Shown here piece after piece: positions 24,094-34,346 of a DNA stretch of 64,000 nucleotides. The stretch is taken from assembly GCA_035235625.1 (NCBI GenBank), contig CP141140.1, forward strand, positions 50,587,351 through 50,651,350, given 5' to 3'. The notes beneath the pieces are model-generated. The model had not been told where the DNA came from. It saw only the letters and a list, made by a program, of their open reading frames with translations, and made no database searches. Position 1 is the first letter of the stretch. Each line of letters starts with the position of its first letter. Origin of the DNA: Saururus chinensis (lineage: Eukaryota; Streptophyta; Magnoliopsida; Piperales; Saururaceae). A program made the position numbers and the translations under genes.

Positions 24094-24944
24094 AGAAGAT
24101 GCAAATCAGAACAATTCAGAAAAACCTGAGACTTTTTTCCCGCCTCTTGTACTTCCTCTTCATCGACCGTTGCCACCGGAATCGTCCACCGTAGTGCCTC
24201 CCTTTTGATCGATCATGAACAAGAGCCGCCGGAACTGGACTTATCACATAGATCGGAGCCGAGGAAGATACTCATTCATCTGTTTTCGGCACCCATTGCA
24301 CTCCACCTCAATGTGAGTCATCCTCTGGTTGTCCACCTCCTCTTTGTTCATGAAGCTCTTGGTTCGTCTTCTCTTTATTCCACCTCCTCTTTGTTCCTGA
24401 AGCTCTTGGTTCCTCTGGACAAGGAGTAAAAATCCTTTCAGAAAAACAACAGCTTCTGGTGTCATCTCCTAATTGACCGCCCTCTTACTCTTCTTTTCCC
24501 GCCTCTCATAGCTAGGCGCAATACAATCAGGGAGAAAGGGAGATAGAGTCCAGATGAAATGAGGAGAGGAGGGACGTTGCCCTTCGATTCAAAAAATGCT
24601 CCTAGTGGCTACAAAAATCTGCTGTAGTTGAGGACGACAATTCAGTGACTACGAGGGCTATTGCAATCATAGATATGATTATGCGGCTCTTTTATGCTGT
24701 TGTTGAGGAAGACAATTCAGGGGTTGTGCTACATATTGCAACATATCAACTCTACCACTTTTGAATTGCAGTTAGTGGTAAAGGTAAACATTTTATGTTT
24801 ATAATCTTATGTAGGCTGTGTTTTTTTATGATAAAACTTGTAACTTGCTATGTTCATACCCCCTTTTTTTTAGAATAGTTAATACGGATAAGATTGAGGA
24901 GGATCTCTGTAGGTATATGTTGCTCTGTTTTTGGTGAAACGTTG
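24094..24944. other. Left-only internal segment of the composite element
   Basis: GC-moderate sequence with a direct repeat (CACCTCCTCTTTGTTCATGA at about 24332 and CACCTCCTCTTTGTTCCTGA at about 24380). It precedes the captured gene piece and could serve as its leader or promoter, but no coding region is recognised. Confidence 0.4.
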
Positions 24945-25255
24945 CAACATTATCAGGCAATGCTGCAACGTTGTAGCATTATTGCTGCAACGGTGCAGCA
25001 TTAATGCCGCATCGTTGCACCAATAACGCTACAATGTTGCAGCGTTATTGCTGCAACGTTACCAAGAAACGCTGCAACGATGCAGCAATAACGCTGCAAC
25101 ATTGCAGCATTATCACTGCAACGTTGCAGCGTTATTGGTGCAATGCTACAACGTTATCGGGCAATGCTGCAACGTTGTAGCATTATTGCTGCAATGTTGC
25201 TGCTTTAACGCCGCAACGTTGCCGCATTAACGCCGCAACATTGCCACATTAATAT
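24945..25255. repeat. Left array of a 22-bp unit with a 16-bp palindromic core
   Basis: About 14 degenerate copies of GCTGCAACGTTGCAGC (its own reverse complement) separated by 6-base spacers such as ATTATC or AATAAC. Open frames across it (for example 25048-25230) give repeating Leu/Gln/Cys/Asn strings and are not genes. Confidence 0.9.
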
Positions 25256-25257
25256 AC

Positions 25258-27482
25258 AACCCCTTGCGCTTTGACAACTGGAAGCGGCTTGCAACTATCT
25301 ATGATGAGGTAAGCAAATTTGTGTTCAGATAAGCATCAGTGCGAGCTGTCTTTGCTGACATTATTGCCAAATGATTTTATAATTTTTCAACTATGACATA
25401 ATGAGGCATTCTTATTCAGGAGGTAGATTTGCTGCTGAATGATGGCAGCAAGCACATAAATGTTGTGGAATGGAGAAAGCATCATTCTTTACCTCAGAGA
25501 GTTGAAGTTAGTCGAAGAAGGGTTAGGAGATGTTCGTTAATGAGTGTGGCTGTAGCAACAACTCCTTATCAGAAGGTAAGTTTTACGACCTTAGTAATTT
25601 ATTTTTGTTGATTGTTGTTTCATTTGCTTAGAATCCCATCTGATTTCTTAATGTGATCATATTCAGAGTCAGATGCACGAGTTACTGGCGCTAGTGTATT
25701 ATGACAAATTTCTTCAGAATGTTGTTCCATTTTATGATCAAAGAACTGTTGTACCAAAAAAGAATGAAGTCTGGATGTTTCTGTGCCAGAATTATATGAA
25801 ACACTTCAAGAAAGCTTTTGAGTACAAGTATGCTATTGCCAATCCTTACCTATATTCCTTTGCATGTCCCTGATCAACAAAGTGGAATGTTAATTTTTTG
25901 CATCTTTTTATACTGTAGGCCTGACTGGCTGCATGCTTTCTACTTGGGTAAACTTTGTGAAAAGATGAAGTACCCAACTGTAAAGGCCTTTTCTTACTAC
26001 CAGAAAGCTCTCAACTTGATTAATTCAGCTGTAGATACTGTTTATAGGATGCATGCTTCGCGTTTGAAGTTACTTTATAAAGGTGGAAAGCAGAATATGG
26101 ATGCCCTTCAGGCTAGTTTTCTCATAGCCTTTTGTCAATGTTTTATTTGTTGGATCTTCACTACAGGTGGTCATTAGTTGAGAAAAACAAAAGCTCATTA
26201 ATTTCTTTTCCCCTATTTTGAGTAATCTATTGCACCTACTTTTATACTATATGTAAATGATGTTTTGTCAAGATTTTAGTATTTATTTTTAGCACCATCT
26301 TTCATAATTTTAGTTAGACCAACTGGAATTGCGCCTTGGCTGAACAACAATAAGAGGAACCTTCACAAGGTCTTCAGTTTGAATGCCTAGTACTCCTAGT
26401 GGTTTCTTATTCTAGCCTGAATGGTGTTAAAACTGGCAATTTATATAATTTATATCGACAGATGCTCATCATCCTAACAATGTGACTTGATGAGAAAGGG
26501 TGTCTTATACATCACCTTTTTGAGATTTTTTTATGTTGGATGATAGAGATTGCCTATAGAATGTTGGGATGGATCTCCAATAATGTCAAGAAAAACCATT
26601 AGCTAAGTTACTGAATTCGTCAACAAAAATATTGGTAACGGTGGAGCTGTGAATGAAACTAACATTTCCTCAAGTCTGAGAGAAATGCCAGTGAATGCTG
26701 TTGTGTTTGTGTCTGCTAAACTTGAAATATTGATATTCATTTTTGACATAACCATTGCCTTATCAGGTTGTAACTGCACATTCCTTCAGTCAACTAAGGA
26801 TACTGTATTGAAGATATTTGGTTGGAGTGATGAGGAGCTTCATTTTCGTATGACTGCTAAAAACAATATAGAAGCTGGCTCTGAGAAGAAACCAAAGGAT
26901 GATGAGCTAGCCCAACTGGAAGAGGCCTGGAACATCCTTTTTAAGGATTGCCTTTCAGCTCTTAAAATTTGTGTGGAAGGTGAGCTCAAACATTTCCATA
27001 ATGCGAGGTATAAGATGGCTCAAGGCCTTTACAGAAGGCGTCAAAGCGGGGACTTTGAACATGCTAAGGATGAACTCTCATTCTCGCTCGGGTATTCTCG
27101 TTCTTCATTTACAATTAATATGTGGGAGATTGATGGGATGGTTAGAAAGGGCAGGTAAGAGTAAAACCATATTGATAGCTTATGTCTTTCTATTTTGGTG
27201 ATAAAGGAAAATATGTCACTAATTTTTTTTAATAAACAGGCGGAAAACTCGAGGTCTTGGTGGAAACAAGAAGTTTATGGAAGTCAGTTTATCTGAAAGT
27301 TCACGAAAATTCATTACTTGCATCCGTAAATACACCTTGCTTTATATGAGCCTCCTAGAGAAGACCAGGGACTTCTGCACTCTTGATCGGGCATACACAT
27401 CTCTTAGAACAGATAGAAGGGTAATAATGAAGGGTTTATGTTTGTTACGGTATTCACACATCTACTTAATGAGAATTTGCAG
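25258..27482 (+). pseudogene. CABIN1-like (calcineurin-binding protein 1-like, HIR complex) gene fragment, six exons
   Basis: Six exon-like blocks join in a consistent order: to 25308 (LRFDNWKRLATIYDE), 25420-25575 ([19 protein letters not shown]), 25667-25827 ([20 protein letters not shown]), 25919-26111 (PDWLHAFYLGKLCEKM ... YRMHASRLKLL), 26767-27154 (FKDCLSALKICVEGELKHFH ... RSSFTINMWEID) and 27240-27420 ([14 protein letters not shown] ... LDRAY). These match the TPR-rich middle of plant CABIN1-like proteins, subunits of the HIR histone H3.3 chaperone. Boundaries are GT/AG except the donor at 26112, which is GC. Only about 330 residues of a protein of roughly 2,000 are present: both ends are missing. 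A small deletion near 26790, before QSTKDTV, shifts the frame, so it cannot give a full product. Arrays and inverted repeats flank it on both sides, which suggests capture by a transposon. Transcription and a regulatory role by RNA remain possible. Confidence 0.85.
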
Positions 27483-27993
27483 CTAGAGGATGATTTGATC
27501 GTATATGGAACGGGAAATCTTGAGATATCTTCCCATGTTTATTGACAAATAACTGAAAGAAGAAATGTAATATATATTATCTCTATTCCCAGCAGCAAAA
27601 TGGATATAACTGGTATATTTCCAGCATGACTTATTAGGCTCACATTATAAAGATGGACATAGTTGTATCACTTGCCAAACCCCTGTGATTTTCCATGATC
27701 AAGGTTTTCGTGATTGTCCCTTAGTGAGTTTGTCTTTTTAACAGTTTAGTTTGAATTGTCTAAGGCAGTAAACAGAGAAGTGAAAAATCTAAAAATTGGA
27801 CAGAGTCAATACAAATAACATTTTCAACAGTTTTTTGTTTCTAAACTGTGATCTAATAGTTGTGGTTGGCTGGACTGATCTCCCAATGGTGTTGTTTTAA
27901 AGTTAGAGTGACAGACATAATTAATCGAGTTGGAGAATGAAGTCCTCACTCAGATTTAAAATGTCTGCTCTTTCAAACAATTTATATATAGAA
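27483..27993. other. Captured intron/exon remainder, no clear coding
   Basis: After an AG acceptor at 27482 the text LEDDLI recalls the next CABIN1 exon (LEDLIPV-like), but it then loses similarity. The rest is T-rich non-coding sequence, probably the end of the captured host DNA. Confidence 0.35.
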
Positions 27994-28667
27994 GGAACGC
28001 TGCAATGTTGTAGCAATAACGCTACAACGTTGCAGCGTTATCGCACGTTATCGAGGAATGCTGCAATGTTGTAGCAATAACGCTACAACGTTGCAGTGTT
28101 ATCGCAGAAACGTTGCAACGTTATTGCTGCAACATCGCAGCAATAACACTGCAACGTTGCAGCAATATCGCTACAATGTTGCAGCCTTATCACTGCAATG
28201 TTACAACGTTATCGAGGAACGCTACAATGTTGTAGCATTATAGCTGCAACGTTGCAGCAATATCGCTGCAATGTTGTAATGCTGTCGAGGAACGCAGCAA
28301 CGTCGTAGCAATAACGCTGCAACGGTGCAACAATATCACTACAACGTTGAAGCATTATTGCTGCAACGTTGCAGCAATATCGCTGCAACGTTGCAACGCT
28401 GTCAAGGAACGCAGCAACAGTGCAGCATTATCGCTGCAACGTTGAAACATTATCGCTGCAACATTGCAGCAATAATGCTGCAACGTTGCAGCAATATCAC
28501 TACAACGTTGTAGTATTATTGCTGCACCGTTGCAGCGTTATTGCTACAACGTTGCAGCATTCCTCGATAACGTTGCAACGTTACAGCGATAACGCTGCAA
28601 CGTTGTAGCGATATTGCTGCAACGTTGCATTAATAATGCTGCAACGTTGCAACGATAATGCTGCATT
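27994..28667. repeat. Right array of the 22-bp palindromic-core unit
   Basis: Roughly 30 degenerate copies of the same unit as at 24945-25255 (GCTGCAACGTTGCAGC plus a spacer such as AATATC). Runs of CAACGTTG and of TCGAGGAACGC spacers show sub-families within the array. Confidence 0.9.
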
Positions 28668-28925
28668 GTACGAGAGGCTGGTTTTCGTAACCTGGTTCTG
28701 TCTTGGTTAGAAAACCGGGTTTCCGGTTCTGTGTCTATTAAATTAAATTTGACCCAAATCCCAGGTCCGTGAATGTGAACCAATTCCCGGTTTCGTATCA
28801 CCGTAAACCCAAATGCCATCCAGATTGAGCGTCTCCGTGAATCTGCTGACCTTTGTGATGTGGAAGGCACCCATTGGTGGCCAATCGGTGCTGAGCGGAA
28901 ATACCCTCCCCAGCAGATTCGCGTC
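28668..28925 (-). repeat. Right arm of the inverted repeat
   Basis: Reverse complement of 23874-24093, from GTACGAGAGGC to CAGCAGATTCGCGTC. The arm begins directly at the end of the palindromic array, whereas on the left an extra 850 bp separates the two. Confidence 0.9.
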
Positions 28926-28979
28926 CTAGTCTGAGAGGCACTACTGGAGCTACGACTACTCAAAACATATTAAAAGAAT

Positions 28980-29245
28980 TGTGCAGGCTGCCATGCATGG
29001 CAGTGCTATATCCACGGCCATGGTAGTGCTTTATCCGCAACCATGGTAGTGCTATATCCACGGGCATGGTAATGACATGCCATTGCACCCACGGCCATGG
29101 CAATGCCCAACGCCCAAAGCCACGATGGCGACATTCCAGCACTACCACGGCCATGAAAGAGCCTTACTTGCACAGCCATGACCATGGCAGGGCTGCCACG
29201 ACCACAGAAGAGCCATGACAGTGCTACCGTGGCCCTAACAGGCAA
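28980..29245. repeat. Right CCATGG-rich repeat block
   Basis: Repeats of CCACGGCCATGGTAGTGCTATA and similar words, the inverted counterpart of 23400-23873 in composition. A shared patch (TGCACAATTCTTTTAATATG here, in reverse; CACACAAGTTTTTTTTATG on the left) supports homology between the two blocks. Confidence 0.7.
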
Positions 29246-31404
29246 TGACAATATGAAATTCCTCCTTGATTATTTTTGGGTAATATGTACTCTTGTTATT
29301 TTTATTAAACTTAAAATTTATTTTGATGGATGAATTTTTTATGTTGATTATACTATTTTTGTCAAACATTAAATAATTTAAAAGGCACACTATATTTATA
29401 TATTTTGATAGGATGTTGATGATTTTTTTGAATCATGAATATGATGTTAAATGAGGGATGCTTATCAGTTCGGTAGATATAATACACATATTAAGATATA
29501 TACGTATTGAACTTACGATATGCATTTTTCCCTACATCATTATGCCTTTTGGGTTAGATTCACTCAGGCAAAAGCAAATACAAAGTAACATACAGACTTG
29601 TTTTATTTTCACAGAAATTTGGTAGACAAGTTCATTGAATAGAGATCATCAACACTTAATTATGCAAATGACCTTTTTACCTAAACCCTTCAATACAAAA
29701 CTTTATTGAAATTTTAAATCACTGTATCATTTGTCATAATTCCTTGAGTTTAGATTTTCAAGAGGCTAATTATCAATAAAAGTCCAATGCCCGTGTGTCT
29801 AATTTATAACTTATTAATCTCATATGGGTTTCATACATCATGTATTGAAATGTAATTTTTATTAAAAGGGCATATGTGTAAAATATCACTTATGAATCTT
29901 ATTTCTATATATATTTTACCAAACATGATTCATACCATAAATCTCTTAAAAATTAAATTCACAAAGATGCATTACCAAACATAAAAATCATTCATTGATG
30001 AATTTGACTAATCATATTAAGACTAATCATGATTTTCTTCACCTGTGAATTTGTATCCAAACAGCCCCAAAATGTGTGTTGGAAAAGAATGTATCTATAT
30101 GCACCCAATAAACCCTAAAGTACCCCATTTCTTATCTTCCCAAAAAGTCTTTAAAATTATATATGTACCCCATAAAATCTTATTTTTTAAGATCTACTCT
30201 TCCTCCTTCTTTGGCATCAGCAATTAGTGGGCTACAAAAAGGTCAGATCTAGGTGCAGCGGCCACACCAATGCAAGGACGGCTCTCACCTGGCTGGGCTT
30301 GCCCAATATTGGGCATCCCAGTGATCAGGTTGAGCTCTGCTAGGGCCTACTGTTCTGGCACCCAAATCTGGTCCTGGCTAAATTGGGGTTGCCTAGGCTT
30401 AGGCAGAGTTGTTGTTGCTGCAGCCATCATTGGAGCTTCCGCCGATGCTTTCCCTGTCTTTGCCAAAGTTGGAGAAGATGAGGGGTTATTTTGAATCAGG
30501 GTAATAGGTAAGAGAAGAAGGCAGTTCCTGGGTTAGAAAAGAAAAAAATTTACTAAATTTTTTAGTGAATGGGCTACTAAGGGGATTATTGGAGTACATA
30601 TAGACATGTTTGTTCAAAAATTCACAAGGCAATAAGAGTGGACAGTCGGCTAGCGGGCTCTACAGGTCCACTACTTCGAATAAAATGTTAAGTGTTATAG
30701 TGAACGGATTCTTTATCAAATCAAATTGGGTCACTAATTGTTTCTCCCCAAGAGAATATGCCCTCTTGTGACTTAGCTATGGTTAATTTTGGAGTCAAAA
30801 GGAAATTTTCAAGACATTTTGGAGTAAAAACTGGTCTCTTAATTCTTAATAATTTTGGTGTTACAATAAATAGTAAAAGAATATTTGGACTCCTAGGGTT
30901 TAGAGGACCCGTTGTAGCCCTTTAAATAGAGGGTGAAAGCACACATTAGAGTTGATCTTGCATAAGTTCTTGGACTCTAGACAGCCTTCAATACCATGGT
31001 TCACTGTCTCGAATCTCGTTCTCATCTTGATGAGCCAAATAGATGAGAACTACAAGGACAACTTTACCACTGGTAGTCTTTTTAGTAAATTTTGTGGATT
31101 TGGATGAGTCACAAGGGTGATTTTCTTTGGAATGACAATGTGGAATGAGATAAGCATAATAATGTGAAGATATTCTTAAGGCTTTGTCGAATTAGGGAAT
31201 ATAACTACACTAATGGCTGTTTTTACCCTTCTATAGTTGTAGTAAAAGGGATATAATTGTTGAAGTTTAAGATTATAATTCAATGGGTAATCAATTTCTA
31301 TGTTTTGGTGTGTAAGGACACTTTGGGTATTTTTTAAGTACTCAGTCAAAAGCAATTCTTTTCACCTAGTTAACTAAAAAGAAAATGATATTCATACTCC
31401 ATTT
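29246..31404. other. No gene recognised; possible MITE end near 30067
   Basis: AT-rich. A stretch ending GAATTTGTATCCAAACAGCCCC at about 30067 looks like the right end of a hAT-type MITE (TIR GGGGCTGTTTGGATAC) but no matching left end was found. Frames around 30045-30494 do not resemble known proteins. Confidence 0.35.
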
Positions 31405-33370
31405 TCTCTACACCATAGGCCTTATACCACCTTTGATTGGATAGTGAAGGTGGGTCCTTGTAAAGCCCCAACCCGGATAATGACCCTGGCCAGGGGTCCG
31501 AAAATGATAAAAACCAAACCCAGAACCAGGAGCGGCGAACTTTGAGTGCGAGAGTCTTCTTGTTTCTCTACGTGCTTCAGAATTTTAGTGCTTTGTTACC
31601 GTAGGTTAGAACAAACCTAATTATATAACTAATTCAAATCGGGCCAATGTTATCTTGCCGTTGGTTGCCTACGTACGTATCGGATAACATCTGCGATGTT
31701 ACTCTAATATGATCGGATCCGTATGTAGTTTTGCCTACTAGCTATTACATATTATATACATCAGACCATACGAAAATACATACTTATACCCGAATATTTA
31801 ATCAGGGTCATACGAAAACCCGTAAAATACCGACAACATATATCTTGCTCTATCATAGAGACGAGCACCACACGACCACTACAACATGCCTCACTCTATC
31901 TCAGAGCAAATCCATCACATTCACATGTCTCACTCCATCACTGAGCCGAGACCACATGCATCATACGTCTTGCTCTATCACATAGCTGAGACCAAACACG
32001 CATACAACGCGTCTCTCTCTAACCTAGAGCGAGACGACACACATCATGTCATATAAGCATAGAATATCATAATATAAAGGATCATAACATATCAAGGCAT
32101 AGTGTATACCCTATCTAGCACATGTATTCTATAATTAAAATAGGAGGTCAGAAATGTTTACTCCCCTAATGTCTCACGAGGTAGCGGTATTCGGGGTACT
32201 CATTTCTGGGTGTCCTCCCCTTCGGATCCGGAGACAGCAAACAGAGCCTCCTCTAACCTCCGCATGTTCCTTGCCTTGCGCCAAAAGACGACTGACCAAC
32301 TGCCCCCTTTCTCGGAGACTTCTTATTTTTTGTGCCCATAAGCAACGGACAGAACGTCCCTTTCCCCATGATATTTTTCACACTGCGTGGCCCTTCGATG
32401 AAGGGTGGATCCTTCTCTACTTTATGCGATGACCCACAACGCAGCCTATGACGGAGGACGGAGTCCCCCTTTCTCTCCGGGCCACTGCTCTCTCTTTGGG
32501 GTAGGAGGGTGGTGGATAGAGCCTCCTCTTGCCCCAGGCTATTTCTCCTTCTAGGGATGCAAATTTGAGGAATGGACCATGTCATTGAGTAGATCACCCT
32601 CGAATTAGCTAGGAATGCCTCAAAAAAGACTCGAATCGGATTTAAAATGAGTGAGAAACGAAGAATAGAAGTTTCTGAATATGGGAGAGAACATAGAAAC
32701 ATGGGAGAATCCCCCCCCCCTAAACGCTCTGGACAATATTTATAGAAAACCTGGATAGATGTGAAGCTGGCACGTGGCAGATAGGATTGATATGTGTCAG
32801 TCCTATCCGCTGCATCAGTGATTTTATCCGCTTCGTTAACAAACCTATCCGCTTGTATCAGCAATATTATCCATTGTATCTTCGATCCTAACCGCTTCGT
32901 CGTCAGTCTTATCCACTGAGTCGTCGATCCTATTCTGAATGATATTATTTTATTCAAGTAATATCCTGACCTCAAACGTGATAACTTCTAACCTTGACGT
33001 TTGAATCGCACATTCTTGTTACCGATGGACTCGTGTCGACGATCCCTTCGAAATAAGACCACACATGGGTAGGTTATCCCGCACTTTTTATGTAGGTCCC
33101 GCCCATATGGCATGCTTCCCGGGGCCGTAGCTTTCGCTCCCGACCTCTGTTTTGCGCGTTCTTTGATTCGTTACACTCGTTACTCCAAGTTCTACCCGGA
33201 TACAAGGATTCACCTAATGAAACCCCCTAATACTGATCTCAAATTGCCAAATTACCTTTAACCCCTGGGTTAAGCATAACCGGAAAATGGGTCATTACAG
33301 ACCCACCTAACAACATGAGATTCACTTTTTCCTATTCAATCATAAGTGGGGTAAGGCCTATGGGTGTAGG
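31405..33370. repeat. Inverted repeat split by an LTR
   Basis: Left arm about 31405-31458 (CACCATAGGCCTTATACCACC ... GGTGGGTCC) and right arm about 33300-33370 (GACCCACC ... GGTAAGGCCTATGG) are reverse complements with scattered differences. Between them sits a 1.84-kb LTR, placed almost exactly at the hairpin centre. Confidence 0.65.
31459..33299 (-). mobile_element. Solo LTR related to the 34347-41338 LARD family
   Basis: On the minus strand it begins TGTAATGACCCATTTTCCGG at 33299 and ends GGGTTGGGGCTTTACA at 31459. It shares with the 34347 LTR an early block (AACCCAGGGGTTAAAGGTAATT here, AACCAAGGGGTTAGAGGTAATT there), a middle GC-rich region around 32150-32480, and a similar terminus. Flanking 5-mers (GTCCT, GACCC) do not match, so no target duplication is visible. 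The 240-codon minus frame at 32253-32975 lies inside the LTR and looks non-genic. Confidence 0.7.
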
Positions 33371-34140
33371 AATATCACCATAACTAAATTTTTTGTTGGT
33401 ATGAACATATATGATATTGTCGCCCTTATTGATGTGAATTGCATGTTCATATACTGTTTCCTACCTCGAATCTAAGGCATGACTTTTGATGTGTGTATTC
33501 AAACAATCCCACGTTATGCATGTTAGACAACTTGTCAATAACACTGAAAGTATAAGGAAGTGACCATCATTCTAGTTTTATAAACCGGTCATCAAGCATG
33601 TGTTCATAATAGTAGGTCTATGTGGAGCATTACCAAAGTTACCCGTCATTACGTTCTTCATGCATCGTAGTAACATGCTAGGTAGAGCTACATATGTTTC
33701 CAATCCAGTTTAGGTACAACTGGCTGGTATGTGGGCAACTGACATCATGTGTTGATGTCGACCTAGTCTATTCAATTTGCTAGTGTATGATTAGCCTTTG
33801 GATTTGTAAGCACTGCTTATCTACCTGCTATTGGCCATAATTCATAAGAACATTTTGTAGTCTAAGTAAGAGGAGGAAGGGTTAAGTATTGAGCCAATTT
33901 GAGATATCACATTGTTTGAGGAACCCTAGATGTTGTTGGTGTAAAGGATCGTCAACAAGGGCATTCTAGTGTGTAGTAGATTCTTATCCAAGACTTGTAT
34001 CATTTGATGATGCCCTGTGAATTGCTAGAAATACATGAAGTGTATGACTAACCAAATTATGAAAGTTTCACAAGGGGATTGAAGCATGCTACCATGACAA
34101 AAAGAACTTATTTCTAAAGAAATTCAATTTGGAACTATTA
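33371..34140. other. No gene recognised
   Basis: Low-complexity AT-rich sequence with short fragments only. Confidence 0.4.
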
Positions 34141-34341
34141 TATGTCCAAGGTCCAGTATGGAAATCATTTCAGAGGTTTTCCCTTTGTCTGAGTCAAATA
34201 GCAATGTGATATCTCAAATTGGATATGTAAAATATAGGATTTCCAAGCCTAGCAAGAAAGGGAGGGAAACAAATACAAAATTTAAGTGAGTAAAAAGAAT
34301 TCTATACTAGATCTCATAAATATTCATATAGAATTATATGG
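34141..34341 (+). other. Possible left half of a plastid-derived insertion (rps12 intron region)
   Basis: The retrotransposon at 34347-41338 interrupts a sequence whose right side (from 41344) is plastid rps12 intron and exon. Rejoined at the duplicated AAAAC, the left side (...GAATTATATGGAAAAC) leads directly into CATATTTGATGAAAG. By position this stretch should also be plastid rps12-intron DNA, but I do not recognise it with certainty. Confidence 0.4.
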
Positions 34342-34346
34342 AAAAC

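Larger units (their letters stand above)
23300..29245. mobile_element. Composite inverted-repeat element carrying a captured gene fragment
   Basis: Symmetrical structure: outer CCATGG-rich blocks (about 23400-23873 and 28980-29245), an inverted repeat (23874-24093 against 28668-28925), then palindromic 22-bp arrays (24945-25255 and 27994-28667), with an intron-containing CABIN1-like gene piece between them (25258-27482). The left half has an extra 850 bp (24094-24944) not present on the right. No transposase is encoded. This arrangement fits a Pack-type (Pack-MULE-like) element that has picked up host genomic DNA including introns. Exact outer ends and a target duplication could not be fixed, so superfamily assignment is inference. 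Confidence 0.6.

Noticed and set aside
25258..27482. First thought: SRP68 gene fragment
   Set aside because: The exon peptides ([38 protein letters not shown]) fit CABIN1-like TPR proteins, not SRP68.
24945..28667. Repeat arrays as a CRISPR array
   Set aside because: The unit is a 16-bp palindrome with 6-base spacers that repeat among copies; there are no unique spacers and the DNA is plant nuclear.
28058..28963. Leu/Gln/Cys-rich open frames in the right array
   Set aside because: Periodic strings produced by the 22-bp unit; no protein family resemblance.
32253..32975. A 240-codon minus-strand frame
   Set aside because: It lies wholly inside an LTR, is not preserved in the related LTRs and resembles no retrotransposon or host protein.
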